NCBI GenBank assembly: GCA_937924805.1
Contig: CALDTZ010000109.1
Coordinates: forward strand, 1 to 48,987
From: an uncultured Saprospiraceae bacterium
GTDB lineage: Bacteria > Bacteroidota > Bacteroidia > Chitinophagales > Saprospiraceae
Reading direction: 5' to 3'
Length of the DNA: 48,987 nt
Shown: one piece after another, positions 27,136 through 38,045 of the stretch
How positions within the stretch are numbered: the stretch's first letter is position 1
Layout of the letters: the number at the start of each line of letters is the position of its first letter
The notes under the pieces: model-generated
The model's database searches: none
The model's input: the letters and a program-made list of their open reading frames with translations, nothing else
What the model was told of the DNA's origin: nothing
Program-made: the position numbers and the translations under genes

Positions 27136-27747
27136 ATGGCGAGATATACAGGACCAAAGACTAAAAAGGCTAGAGCATTCGGAGAAGCTATTTATGGCCC
27201 AGACAAAAGTTTTGAAAAAAGGAAATATCCACCAGGTCAGCATGGACCAGGAAGGAGAAGAAAACAGAAGTCTGATTATGCTTTTCAGTTGATGGAAAAG
27301 CAAAAAGCAAAATATACGTACGGTGTATTGGAAAGGCAGTTTAGTAACTTGTTTAAAAAAGCAAGTTCAAAGAGTGGAGTAACAGGAGTTGTATTATTAC
27401 AATTTCTTGAAGCTAGGCTTGATAACACTGTTTTTAGACTGGGTTTAGCACCAACAAGAAGAGCTGCTAGACAATTGGTTACTCATAAGCATGTTCTACT
27501 TAATGGTATTTTAACTAATATCCCTTCTGCTTCTTTAAGACCAGGTGACGTTGTTTCAATACGAAATAAGTCAGCACACTTAGAAACAGTAGTTGGAGCT
27601 GTGAAAGCAAATGCAGCATCTAAAAAGTGGAGTTGGTTAGAGTGGAATCCTGATAAGATGGAAGGTAAGTTTTTACAATATCCAGAAAGAGAGGCAATTC
27701 CTGAAAAGATCAATGAGCAATTGATTGTTGAGCTTTATTCTAAGTAA
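27136..27747 (+). CDS. rpsD: 30S ribosomal protein S4
   Basis: 203 residues. S4 is a 16S-binding assembly initiator and, in E. coli, the alpha-operon translational repressor. The N terminus lacks the zinc-type cysteine cluster ([20 protein letters not shown]). The S4 RNA-binding domain is [20 protein letters not shown] followed by [13 protein letters not shown] small hairpin follows before rpoA. Confidence 0.98.
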   Translation: MARYTGPKTKKARAFGEAIYGPDKSFEKRKYPPGQHGPGRRRKQKSDYAFQLMEKQKAKYTYGVLERQFSNLFKKASSKSGVTGVVLLQFLEARLDNTVFRLGLAPTRRAARQLVTHKHVLLNGILTNIPSASLRPGDVVSIRNKSAHLETVVGAVKANAASKKWSWLEWNPDKMEGKFLQYPEREAIPEKINEQLIVELYSK

Positions 27748-27753
27748 TCATTA

Positions 27754-27773
27754 GGTGGAATTTTATATCCACT
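27754..27773 (+). other. Hairpin in the rpsD-rpoA gap
   Basis: GGTGGA (27754-27759) can pair with TCCACT (27768-27773), the outermost pair being G-T, around an 8-nt loop. ATTTTATTAATTT follows. It looks like a weak terminator or processing site between the r-protein genes and rpoA. Confidence 0.4.
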
Positions 27774-27801
27774 ATTTTATTAATTTCTGAAGACTTTTAT
27801 A

Positions 27802-28800
27802 ATGAATATATTAAACTTTCAAAAGCCAAACAAAATACTTCTTCAAAAAGCAACTGAGTTTGAAGGGTCTTTTGAGTTTAAACCTTTAGAACCTGGATTT
27901 GGTCAAACTATTGGAAATTCAATAAGAAGAGTTCTTTTATCTTCTCTTGAAGGGTATGCAATTTCAGCTATTAGAGTTGCAGGTGTTGATCATGAATTTG
28001 CGACCATTAAAGGAGTTGTTGAAGATGTTGTAGACATCATATTGAATCTAAAACAAGTAAGACTTAAACCAATTAATGTTGAAGAGTCTGAAAACGAAGA
28101 AAAAATATACTTAACTATTTCAGGTAAGGAGCAGTTTACTGCTGCAGATATTGAAGCACATACCAATGTGTTCAATATAATGAATCCGGATTTAGTTATT
28201 GCTAATATGGAAAGTACGGTTACTTTAGAAATAGAGTTAACAATCACAAAAGGTAGAGGCTATGTTCCAGCTGATGAAACATTAGCTAAGGATGCCCCGA
28301 TTGGTGTAATTCCAATTGATTCTATTTACACTCCGATAAAAAAGGTTTCTTACAAAGTAGAAAGTACAAGGGTTGGACAAAAGACAGATTATGAAAAATT
28401 AAATCTGTATATACAAACCGACGGCACAATTCATCCTGAAGATGCGGTAAAAGAAGCATCTAAAATTTTAATTCAGCATTTAATGTTGATAACGGATGAG
28501 AATATTACATTCAATGATGCTTCAACAAGAGAAGACAACATCGTTGATGAGCATATTTTACATATGCGTAAACTACTTAAGACGAATCTAGAAGATTTGG
28601 ATCTTTCAGTAAGAGCTTATAATTGCTTGAAAGCCGCAAAAATCAATTCATTGGGAGAAATGGTGAAGTATGATATGCATGAGTTACTAAAGTTTAGAAA
28701 CTTTGGTAAGAAATCTCTTGTGGAAATAGAAGAATTGTTAGTAACGAAAGGACTTACATTCGGGATGGATCTTTCAAAATACAAATTAGACGAAGAATAA
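27802..28800 (+). CDS. rpoA: DNA-directed RNA polymerase subunit alpha
   Basis: 332 residues. The alpha dimer nucleates RNA polymerase assembly. The N-terminal domain has [20 protein letters not shown] and [27 protein letters not shown] text (split here as [21 protein letters not shown]). A linker leads to the C-terminal domain, [20 protein letters not shown] and [16 protein letters not shown]. The Arg, Asn and Lys that contact UP-element DNA in E. coli (R265, N268, K271) have counterparts in VRAYNCLK. It lies in the normal place between rpsD and rplQ. Confidence 0.98.
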   Translation: MNILNFQKPNKILLQKATEFEGSFEFKPLEPGFGQTIGNSIRRVLLSSLEGYAISAIRVAGVDHEFATIKGVVEDVVDIILNLKQVRLKPINVEESENEEKIYLTISGKEQFTAADIEAHTNVFNIMNPDLVIANMESTVTLEIELTITKGRGYVPADETLAKDAPIGVIPIDSIYTPIKKVSYKVESTRVGQKTDYEKLNLYIQTDGTIHPEDAVKEASKILIQHLMLITDENITFNDASTREDNIVDEHILHMRKLLKTNLEDLDLSVRAYNCLKAAKINSLGEMVKYDMHELLKFRNFGKKSLVEIEELLVTKGLTFGMDLSKYKLDEE

Positions 28801-28811
28801 AAATAAATCGT

Positions 28812-28897
28812 CCTGACTCGGCTTTGCCGGATTATTATTTAAATGTATTAACGATCGCTTTATTTCAAATTGTACAAGTCAGGTCTTTCAATAAAGC
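28812..28897 (+). other. Candidate folded leader between rpoA and rplQ
   Basis: The 122-nt gap is the longest between genes of the r-protein cluster. It holds a hairpin CGGC-TTT-GCCG (28819-28829). Two longer pairings interleave: CCTGACT (28812-28818) with AGTCAGG (28877-28883), and GCTTTATT (28857-28864) with AATAAAGC (28890-28897). They could form a pseudoknot or alternate folds. Pairings of this length can arise by chance in such a gap, so the call is tentative. Confidence 0.4.
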
Positions 28898-28922
28898 AAA
28901 GTGATACTATATTCAAAATACC

Positions 28923-29387
28923 ATGAGACACGGTAAGAAATTTAACCATTTAGGAAGAAAAAAAGGTCATAGAGAAGCCCTTTTAATGAACTTGTCTAAT
29001 GCATTGATTGAACATAAAAGAATCAATACAACATTAGCTAAGGCAAAAGCACTAAGAGTATATATTGAGCCACTAATCACAAGAGGCAAAAGTAATGATA
29101 CTCACTCGAGAAGAACTGTTTTTAGAAGACTTCAAAATAAAGAAGCAATTATAGAACTTTTTGGACCAATTGCAGAAAAAATTGGAGACAGACCTGGTGG
29201 ATATTTAAGAATAATAAAAACAGGTTCTAGAAAAGGTGATGCAGCAGAAATGGCAATGATCGAATTTGTAGACTACAATGAATTATTGTTAAATGCACCA
29301 AAATCAAAGAAAAGTAAAAGTAGGAGAGGGAAGAAGAAAAAAACAGCGGTTGTACCACCGGTACAAACAAGTTCAGAGGAAGAATAA
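28923..29387 (+). CDS. rplQ: 50S ribosomal protein L17
   Basis: 154 residues. L17 lies near the tunnel exit. It starts [20 protein letters not shown] and contains [20 protein letters not shown] and [17 protein letters not shown]. After the domain end ([14 protein letters not shown]) it has about 35 extra residues, first basic ([12 protein letters not shown]) and then acidic (TSSEEE). This disordered tail is absent from E. coli L17. It is the last gene of the cluster and is followed by a terminator. Confidence 0.97.
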   Translation: MRHGKKFNHLGRKKGHREALLMNLSNALIEHKRINTTLAKAKALRVYIEPLITRGKSNDTHSRRTVFRRLQNKEAIIELFGPIAEKIGDRPGGYLRIIKTGSRKGDAAEMAMIEFVDYNELLLNAPKSKKSKSRRGKKKKTAVVPPVQTSSEEE

Positions 29388-29424
29388 AAAAAAAGCGATA
29401 ATTTTTAATTATCGCTTTTTTTTT
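29386..29424 (+). terminator. Terminator closing the ribosomal cluster
   Basis: The stem AGCGATAAT (29394-29402) with ATTATCGCT (29408-29416) has a 5-nt loop and is flanked by A and T runs that extend the pairing (about 29386-29424). The T run of nine bases makes it a strong terminator. The A/T symmetry means it could also work in the opposite direction. The remaining gap to carA (29425-29608) holds a weak inverted repeat (29451-29488) and the carA promoter. Confidence 0.9.
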
Positions 29425-29559
29425 GGCTAAAATTTAATGCTTATTCAATGTTTCGATAATCATATCAGGTTTTAATGATTAAACGAAATTTTATATTTAT
29501 GACAGAAATTTGTATATCTCTAGAATGTATATAAAATGTTAATATGATAGCAACCCATA

Positions 29560-29591
29560 TTCGTATTTTATAATATGTAATTTTATCTTTG
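29560..29591 (+). promoter_or_regulatory. Promoter of the carA-eno-sucD operon
   Basis: TATCTTTG at 29584-29591 fits TAnnTTTG exactly. TTCG at 29560-29563, 20 bases upstream, is one base from the -33 TTTG. The predicted start is near 29598, about 10 bases before the ATG of carA. Confidence 0.6.
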
Positions 29592-29608
29592 TTTGAAATT
29601 ATTGATCA

Positions 29609-32012
<2,404 letters not shown>

Positions 32013-32043
32013 TTTAGTATTTTTGTTGTAAATATGAAAAGTC

Positions 32044-32355
32044 ATGATTTTACAAAATAGTATGGATACCATAAAAACATTCATTACAAAATTTAAACTT
32101 AACAAGTTTTCAATAGCTTTGATAGCATTTGTAGTATGGATAAGTTTTTTTGATAAACATAATCTTATTAATCAATACAAACTTTCATCAGCCATTACTA
32201 ATCTTGAAAAAGAGGTAGAAAATTTTGAAAAAGAATATCAAATTGCGGTTGAAGAAAAAATTGATTTAGAACGAAATAAAGAAAAGTATGCTCGTGAACA
32301 TCATAATTTCACAGGGCAAAACGAAGAATTATTTATAATAAAAGGAAACGAATGA
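32044..32355 (+). CDS. Septum formation initiator family protein (FtsB/DivIC-like)
   Basis: 103 residues. A short cytoplasmic N terminus, one membrane helix (about 23-38, [16 protein letters not shown]) and a coiled coil (about 45-85, [20 protein letters not shown]) are followed by [16 protein letters not shown], the family's E-x-x-x-F-x-x-x-x-E-x-x-F end. Proteins of this type link FtsL and FtsQ at the division septum. Placement next to eno is common in many bacteria (eno-ftsB). The start could be ATG 32044 or 32062. The 3' end overlaps sucD by four bases (ATGA). Confidence 0.85.
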   Translation: MILQNSMDTIKTFITKFKLNKFSIALIAFVVWISFFDKHNLINQYKLSSAITNLEKEVENFEKEYQIAVEEKIDLERNKEKYAREHHNFTGQNEELFIIKGNE

Positions 32356-33218
32356 GTGTATTAGTTGGAAACCATTCCAAAGTTGTTGTTCAAGGATTTA
32401 CAGGAAAAGAAGGAACTTTTCATTCTGAACAAATGATTGAATACGGAACAAATATAGTAGGGGGCGTTACCCCAGGAAAAGGAGGAACAACCCATTTAGA
32501 TAAGCCTGTATTTAATACAGTTAAAGATGCTGTAGATAAAGGTGGAGCAAATACATCAATAATTTTTGTACCTCCAAGATTTGCAGCTGATGCAATTATG
32601 GAAGCAGCTGATGCAGGTATTGATTTAATTGTCTGTATCACTGAAGGGATTCCTGTTCAAGACATGGTGAAAGTAAAAGACTATTTAAGAGACAAGGAAT
32701 GCAGACTTGTAGGTCCAAACTGCCCAGGTATAATGACACCGGGAGAGGCAAAATTAGGAATTATGCCTGGATTTATTCACAACCCAGGTAGAATTGGGAT
32801 TGTTTCAAGATCAGGTACATTAACGTACGAAGCCGTGGATCAAATTACAAAAGTAGGATTAGGACAATCAACGTGCATAGGTATCGGTGGTGACCCAATA
32901 CCAGGTACAACAACAAAGGAAGCTGTTGAATTACTAATGAATGACCCAGACACAGATGGGATTATCATGATCGGAGAGATTGGTGGTAATATGGAAGCAG
33001 ATGCAGCTAGATGGATTAAAGAACACGGAACAAAACCTGTTGTAGGATTCATTGCTGGCCAAACAGCGCCTAAAGGACGTACGATGGGCCATGCAGGAGC
33101 GATCGTTGGAGGTGAAGACGATACCGCAGAAGCTAAAATGCGCATTATGCGGGAATGTGGCATTCATGTTGTTGAATCCCCAGCATCTATAGGTAAAAGA
33201 ATGAAAGAAGTTATTTAA
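32352..33218 (+). CDS. sucD: Succinate-CoA ligase subunit alpha
   Basis: 288 residues. In the TCA cycle it interconverts succinyl-CoA and succinate with formation of ATP or GTP. The CoA-binding Rossmann part has [20 protein letters not shown] and [15 protein letters not shown]. The ligase part has [32 protein letters not shown] and the phosphorylated His in [18 protein letters not shown]. The beta subunit gene sucC is not adjacent. The start overlaps the FtsB/DivIC-like stop (ATGA), so translation is probably coupled. Confidence 0.97.
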   Translation: MSVLVGNHSKVVVQGFTGKEGTFHSEQMIEYGTNIVGGVTPGKGGTTHLDKPVFNTVKDAVDKGGANTSIIFVPPRFAADAIMEAADAGIDLIVCITEGIPVQDMVKVKDYLRDKECRLVGPNCPGIMTPGEAKLGIMPGFIHNPGRIGIVSRSGTLTYEAVDQITKVGLGQSTCIGIGGDPIPGTTTKEAVELLMNDPDTDGIIMIGEIGGNMEADAARWIKEHGTKPVVGFIAGQTAPKGRTMGHAGAIVGGEDDTAEAKMRIMRECGIHVVESPASIGKRMKEVI

Positions 33219-33246
33219 TATACTGATTGCTACAAAACGAAAATGA

Positions 33247-33277
33247 AAGGAGTAAATATTATTTGCTCCTTTTTTTG
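33247..33277 (+). terminator. Terminator after sucD
   Basis: A 10-bp stem (33247-33256 with 33262-33271, one G-T pair) has a 5-nt loop TATTA and continues into a run of T to 33276. It ends the carA-eno-sucD operon. A TATTTTTG box at 33301-33308 is a possible -7 element for the next gene. Confidence 0.85.
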
Positions 33278-33433
33278 TACCCCTATTTTTTGCACACATT
33301 TATTTTTGGTATTATGTTCAATCGGACAGACCAGTAAGTATTGAAAATAGTATTGTCTTCGTGAAGACTTATTTTAAAATGGTAATTATCGTTCAATTGA
33401 AATGGTTTTTATTTTCATAGAAAATCAAAACAA

Positions 33434-35062
33434 ATGAAAAATTTTATTGCGCTATTATTATGTATCTGTACTTATCAATTAAGTGGTCAAGTCAATTTTG
33501 TTGAAGTTAAGAATGATCTCATCAGAGTATATATCAATTCGTCGAATGTTCAAAGTGTATCACCAAACAATGGCCCAACTTTTGATTATTATGCTGCGAT
33601 ATCTCCCGTATCAACAACACGGGCAACGTCGCTTTGGTTAAGTGGAGAATTAGAAGATGGTAGCCAAGTTGTTTCCTATTCCTTAGATAATGTTTTTGGA
33701 CAAGATATTCACTCGAATATACCATTAGGGAATGACGGTCAACCCATCGAAGAGTTGTCATCCGTCTTTAATCGACTATTTGACATAAAAGCTGGCGATA
33801 TTGCTTCTTTTATAGATGATTTATCAGATGGCACCCTCGATGATGATATTCCTATTCAATTGATGCTGTGGCCAGGAAAAGCGAATCCTCATTTTCTTGA
33901 TTTGTTTGGTCAAAGCTTACCCTTAGATATAGATTTTGCCCCTTTTATTGATGTGAATAATGATGGTATATATGATCCTGAAACAGGTGATTATCCAGAC
34001 ATCAAGGATGCGGATCAAGGTGTTTATTGGTTGTACCATTTTATTGATAATAATATAAATAGTACGAAAGCAGAAGTACATGTATTAGCTAGACTTTATA
34101 ATGATTCAGATGAAGATATTTCACAAACTGTCTTTTATGATTATTCAATTAAGAATAAGGCTTTCGACGCTATTAAGGATTTAAGTATTGCTATGTATAT
34201 AGACTCAGAATTAGGGTGTTTTACAGACGATTATATAGGCTTTAATAGTGAATGTGGATTTGCTTATACCTACAATGCTGATGATATTGATGGTGATAAT
34301 TGTATGTGTCCGCAAGGGATTAATACCTTTTGTAACTCTATTCCGATGATGGGATATAGTTTTATTAAACGACCAAAGGCCAATGGAGAAGAATTGAAAT
34401 ACAAATCTTTTATGGCTTATGAAAAGAGTGGGGTAACCTCCTCTCCTAATAATCCTGATCATGTATACCTAAATAGTCGGGGATTATGGAAAGATGGCAC
34501 CCAGATTGCCCTGGGCGGAAACGGTCATAATCCGACTGCAAATGATTTTACAAGTTTTTGCTTTGACGGTAATCCGAAGGATGAAAATAGTTGGTCTATG
34601 TGCAATGGTACTTCAATCATTGATGATCGTACGATGATGATGAGCTTAACGAGTATACCTTCGTTTGATAAAGGAGAAACCCTTCATTTTACCTTTGCAG
34701 CTTTTAGTTTTTTTGGAAGTGAGCTACCATGTCCAGACATTAGCCAAGGAATAACTCTTTGTGAAAAAATAAAATCTTTCAATAATGACGTTACATCAAA
34801 CATTAAAGAAATCAATTTACAAACATCTATTAAACTATTTCCAACCATAGCCGAGCCGGGACAAACAATAAACATTGAATTGGGATCATCTGCGATTGAT
34901 TTTATGAACTGTATTAATATCAATGGAAAAAAGATACCATTAAAATCGATCGGTTCGGATGGCCAATTTGCAGCACCGATCATGGCAGGCACTTATTTTA
35001 TTCAATGTTTTAATGATAATAAGCTCGTAACGACTCAAAAAATAGTGGTTACTTCTTATTAA
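33434..35062 (+). CDS. T9SS-exported protein of unknown function, paralog 1
   Basis: 542 residues. A signal peptide ending near SGQ (residue 19) precedes the mature protein. A region LWLSGELEDGSQ is followed by DGTLDDDIP and a calcium-loop-like FIDVNNDGIYDPETGDYPDI. A cysteine-rich core follows (CFTDDYIGFNSECGFAYTYN, then MCPQGINTFC and MMGYSFIKRP). The last about 75 residues (KLFPTIAEPGQ, AGTYFIQCF, KIVVTSY) match a type A T9SS sorting domain. The neighbouring gene shares this whole layout. I know no function for the core. Surface localisation or release is likely. Confidence 0.75.
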   Translation: MKNFIALLLCICTYQLSGQVNFVEVKNDLIRVYINSSNVQSVSPNNGPTFDYYAAISPVSTTRATSLWLSGELEDGSQVVSYSLDNVFGQDIHSNIPLGNDGQPIEELSSVFNRLFDIKAGDIASFIDDLSDGTLDDDIPIQLMLWPGKANPHFLDLFGQSLPLDIDFAPFIDVNNDGIYDPETGDYPDIKDADQGVYWLYHFIDNNINSTKAEVHVLARLYNDSDEDISQTVFYDYSIKNKAFDAIKDLSIAMYIDSELGCFTDDYIGFNSECGFAYTYNADDIDGDNCMCPQGINTFCNSIPMMGYSFIKRPKANGEELKYKSFMAYEKSGVTSSPNNPDHVYLNSRGLWKDGTQIALGGNGHNPTANDFTSFCFDGNPKDENSWSMCNGTSIIDDRTMMMSLTSIPSFDKGETLHFTFAAFSFFGSELPCPDISQGITLCEKIKSFNNDVTSNIKEINLQTSIKLFPTIAEPGQTINIELGSSAIDFMNCININGKKIPLKSIGSDGQFAAPIMAGTYFIQCFNDNKLVTTQKIVVTSY

Positions 35063-35331
35063 TTAAGGGTACAGCGTTGGGACTATTTACTAAAGATATT
35101 CTCAACGTTATAATCGTTTGATTTAACGTAATATTCTTTAGTATCGATTGCGACAGAATGAGTACTAAAGTATAAAAGGTAGTTTTAAATATGTATGTAA
35201 GCTTGTTTTTTGCAGATAAATGGTTGTAATTTACAATATCACATCTTCAAGTTAGGCTAGTGTTGTATACTTAATATTGCGACCATAATTAGCCATTCAC
35301 AATTATATTTTAACTTTTAAAACCTAAAGAA
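35063..35331. other. Gap between the two tandem paralogs
   Basis: 269 bases without a credible coding frame. It holds two weak inverted repeats (35075-35082 with 35100-35107; 35105-35110 with 35124-35129) and no T-run terminator. No full-consensus promoter is seen; TAATATTG near 35272 is one base from TAnnTTTG. The second paralog may be expressed from here or by readthrough. Confidence 0.4.
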
Positions 35332-37017
35332 ATGAAAACTTCCATTTCAATCATTTTTTTTATTGTAGGTTCAATGACAACTATTTTTGGACAGTCGGAC
35401 TACAGTACATTAGAAAATAGTAAAATTTCAGTATCCATTCATAATGGGAATTCTCTTTTTATGTCCAGTGATCAACAAGCAAGCTTTAATATTAAGCACG
35501 GATTGCCAGGGATCGATGATCCGGCGACCACTTTTGTTGGCGCACTTTGGATTGCTGGATATAATGCGAACAATGATCTTCAAGTCGGTGCAAATACCTA
35601 TCAAACTGGAGCTCAAACCGGTGTTTCTCCTGGCCCACTTGATGATAATGGAGATCCAATTGATAATCAGATCACTGCTTTTGATCGGATATTTAGTATT
35701 TCAAATGAACAAATTGAAAGTTTTAAATTGGATTTTGCAGATGGCACCATTGATGATGACATACCTCAAAATATTCTTGAATGGCCTGGCCGAAATAGCG
35801 ATACTTTTGATGAGGCTTTTGGTGTTGAAATCAATCCAAATAAAGGGTACGCCCCTTTTTTTGATCAGAATGGTGACGGAAATTATTCGCCATTTGACGG
35901 TGATTACCCAGAAATCAAAGGCGCTTTTACTGCTAAATATGTGATGTTTAGTTTTTCAAAAGAACACCCTTTTTTACAGAGTGATCCAATGAAGATTGAA
36001 GCCCAAGTACTTGCAAGGGTTTACGAAGAAGAAAATGAAAGTTTAGATCAAACGATATTTTATGATTACACGTTGACTAACAGAAATGAGTTTATGTATA
36101 CTGATTTTATTATATCCATGTTTATTGACCCGGATTTAGGCTGTTATACCGATGATTACATTGGTTTTAATGAAGAGTGCGAATTTGCTTATACATACAA
36201 TCAAGATGCAGTAGATGGCACTGTTGGGTGTGATTGTCCTCCAGGTATACCTACATTTTGTGAAGAGATTCCTGTGATGGGGTATACTTTTATCAAGAAA
36301 CCGTTGATTACTGTTGATAACGAGGCTTCAGAATTAGGATTAGGTTCCTTTATTTATATGATAAATACTGGAATTGGAGACCCTCCACCGGCTATGGGTG
36401 ATCCAAATTCTGATTCACAATATTACTCATATATGAAAGGACTTTGGATGGATGAGGTATCTATAACAGCAGGTGGAAGTGGATATAATCCAGGATCAAA
36501 TGATGCTGTTTCATTCGCTCTAAGTGGCAATCCCGCAAACGATGATGAATGGAGTCTTTGTTCAGAAGATCAAATACCATTTGATCGACGAATGTTGCTA
36601 AATTTAGAAAGTTTTGATTTTCTTCCTGGTCAACAAGTTAATTTTACTTTTGCGGGATTTAGTTATTTTGGTTCAGCCTTACCATGTGTTGATCATGATT
36701 TAGGAGTGCCTATTTGTGAAGAAATAAAAGCTTATGAAAGTGGTCAATCTGCAGCCTTAAAAGAGGAGGAATTATACGAATGTTTGATTTTTCCTAACGC
36801 CTTATCGGCAAATGAACCCTTTACGGTCGATTGTAAGTCAGACAATATTAAATCGTTTTGCGTAATGAATAGTCAAGGACAAAAAGTGATAAATGAAAAT
36901 AGTACCAGAAATAGAAATTCAATTCAATGGAATGCGCCAACATTACCAGGTGTCTATTTTGTGCATTTAGTTTTTAATAATAATGAAAGACTTGTACAGA
37001 GAATAATGGTTCATTAA
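35332..37017 (+). CDS. T9SS-exported protein of unknown function, paralog 2
   Basis: 561 residues. It has the same plan as the upstream gene. The signal peptide ends near IFGQ (residue 21). The regions LWIAGYNANNDLQVGA, DGTIDDDIP and a calcium-loop-like FFDQNGDGNYSPFDGDYPEI follow in the same order. The cysteine core CYTDDYIGFNEECEFAYTYN, then CDCPPGIPTFC and VMGYTFIKKP aligns residue by residue with paralog 1. The C-terminal sorting domain ends PGVYFVHLVFNN and LVQRIMVH. It differs by an insertion of about 20 residues after the core (ELGLGSFIYMINTGIGDPPP). The pair likely arose by tandem duplication. Confidence 0.75.
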   Translation: MKTSISIIFFIVGSMTTIFGQSDYSTLENSKISVSIHNGNSLFMSSDQQASFNIKHGLPGIDDPATTFVGALWIAGYNANNDLQVGANTYQTGAQTGVSPGPLDDNGDPIDNQITAFDRIFSISNEQIESFKLDFADGTIDDDIPQNILEWPGRNSDTFDEAFGVEINPNKGYAPFFDQNGDGNYSPFDGDYPEIKGAFTAKYVMFSFSKEHPFLQSDPMKIEAQVLARVYEEENESLDQTIFYDYTLTNRNEFMYTDFIISMFIDPDLGCYTDDYIGFNEECEFAYTYNQDAVDGTVGCDCPPGIPTFCEEIPVMGYTFIKKPLITVDNEASELGLGSFIYMINTGIGDPPPAMGDPNSDSQYYSYMKGLWMDEVSITAGGSGYNPGSNDAVSFALSGNPANDDEWSLCSEDQIPFDRRMLLNLESFDFLPGQQVNFTFAGFSYFGSALPCVDHDLGVPICEEIKAYESGQSAALKEEELYECLIFPNALSANEPFTVDCKSDNIKSFCVMNSQGQKVINENSTRNRNSIQWNAPTLPGVYFVHLVFNNNERLVQRIMVH

Positions 37018-37038
37018 ATCAATATTATTCATCTATAA

Positions 37039-37094
37039 AATAAGAAGAGGTAAACATTAGAAATGATTTTTTTTATCGTTTAGTTCTTCTTATT
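37039..37094. terminator. Bidirectional hairpin between paralog 2 and crtZ
   Basis: AATAAGAAGA (37039-37048) pairs perfectly with TCTTCTTATT (37085-37094). Five further pairs (37051-37055 with 37078-37082) extend the stem after a G-T pair and a G-G mismatch, with a 22-nt loop. The right arm overlaps the last codons of crtZ, so one structure can serve both converging genes. Confidence 0.6.
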
Positions 37095-37544
37095 TCTTTT
37101 GCCATATTTTGCGTTTACAACCAGTAATCCAAATGACTCACAATCTTCTTTTGTTTGTTTAGTATGATGAGCTCCATGTGCACGCAAAATCATTTTCGAG
37201 TATGAATTTTCAAGTTGCCTAAACCATTTAAACCTTTGGTGGATATATACATCATGTATTAAAAAATAGATTAAACCATATATAGATATGCCTATACCTA
37301 CAAATAACAAGGATTCATAGCCAGCAACCAAGCCTCCAAGGAAATAGCAAGTCATGCTTGGTAAAGCAAAAACAATAAAAAATAAATCATTTTTTTCAAA
37401 GAAGCCTTCTTTTTCGAAATGTGGTCTATGATGATCTTCATGCCATGACCATAAAAATCCATGCATGATATACTTATGGGCGAACCAAGCAACAAATTCC
37501 ATGGCTATTACAGTACTAATGGTTATTACAATTGCCAAAATCAT
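37080..37544 (-). CDS. crtZ: Beta-carotene hydroxylase (CrtZ type)
   Basis: 154 residues. This membrane di-iron hydroxylase adds 3-OH groups to the rings of beta-carotene to give zeaxanthin. The four histidine clusters of the family are present: HKYIMHG, HEDHHRPHFEK, HDVYIHQR and HGAHH. Four hydrophobic segments surround them (about 3-20, 55-75, 80-100). The related fatty-acid hydroxylase superfamily shares the histidines, but the short length and motif order favour CrtZ. No other carotenoid genes are adjacent, except possibly the polyprenyl synthase about 27 kb away. Confidence 0.85.
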   Translation of the reverse strand: MILAIVITISTVIAMEFVAWFAHKYIMHGFLWSWHEDHHRPHFEKEGFFEKNDLFFIVFALPSMTCYFLGGLVAGYESLLFVGIGISIYGLIYFLIHDVYIHQRFKWFRQLENSYSKMILRAHGAHHTKQTKEDCESFGLLVVNAKYGKRNKKN

Positions 37545-37690
37545 AGGTGAAATATTTATATTATTAACATCATTTAAAAGTAATTGTTTGTTCAGATATT
37601 GTTATTTATTATTACTTTTTTTTTCTTTAATGTATCTTCGGATATTGTGGAACAGAATTTGAACTAAACAAAACACATCAACCGAAAGAA

Positions 37691-38041
37691 TTGGAAATAT
37701 ATCAGTGGATAGCACCTATTGTCGCCGTTTCGTATACGATTCGTGTATTGTTGCAATACAAGAATAAGAAACGTTTATTCACGAGTACGTTCTTTTGGAT
37801 CCTTTTTTGGATTGCAGTAACTGTTCTTGCTTTTATTCCTAATGAATTTACTGTTCGAATTGCCAAACTATTAGGTTTTAAAAGTAATGTCAACGCAATT
37901 ATTTTTGTTGCTTTAGGATTTTTATTTTCCATTGTGTTTTATTTATCTGCCGTAGTAGAAAAGATGGAAAGACAAATGACAGATTTAGTTCGAAAGATTG
38001 CCTTAAACGGTCCCGACGAAAAGGAAAGCAATAACCCATAG
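37691..38041 (+). CDS. DUF2304-family membrane protein
   Basis: 116 residues. Three hydrophobic helices (about 5-20, 31-50 and 67-88) end in an amphipathic EKMERQMTDLVRKIAL, the family's characteristic tail. DUF2304 genes often sit beside DPM1-like GT2 genes in polysaccharide clusters. Here one exists about 3.2 kb away on the other strand. The start is TTG 37691, since no ATG is available in this frame upstream of the first helix. The next gene begins four bases after the stop. Confidence 0.75.
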   Translation: MEIYQWIAPIVAVSYTIRVLLQYKNKKRLFTSTFFWILFWIAVTVLAFIPNEFTVRIAKLLGFKSNVNAIIFVALGFLFSIVFYLSAVVEKMERQMTDLVRKIALNGPDEKESNNP

Positions 38042-38045
38042 TATT

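Noticed and set aside
28819..28829. CGGC-TTT-GCCG after rpoA as a terminator.
   Set aside because: The stem is only four pairs and no T run follows, and rplQ must be transcribed through it. It is listed only as part of the candidate leader.
35444..35944. A 166-codon open frame on the plus strand inside paralog 2.
   Set aside because: It is a shadow in another frame of a gene with a clear signal peptide, core motifs and sorting domain. Its composition (runs of Leu and Ile) is that of a frame artefact.
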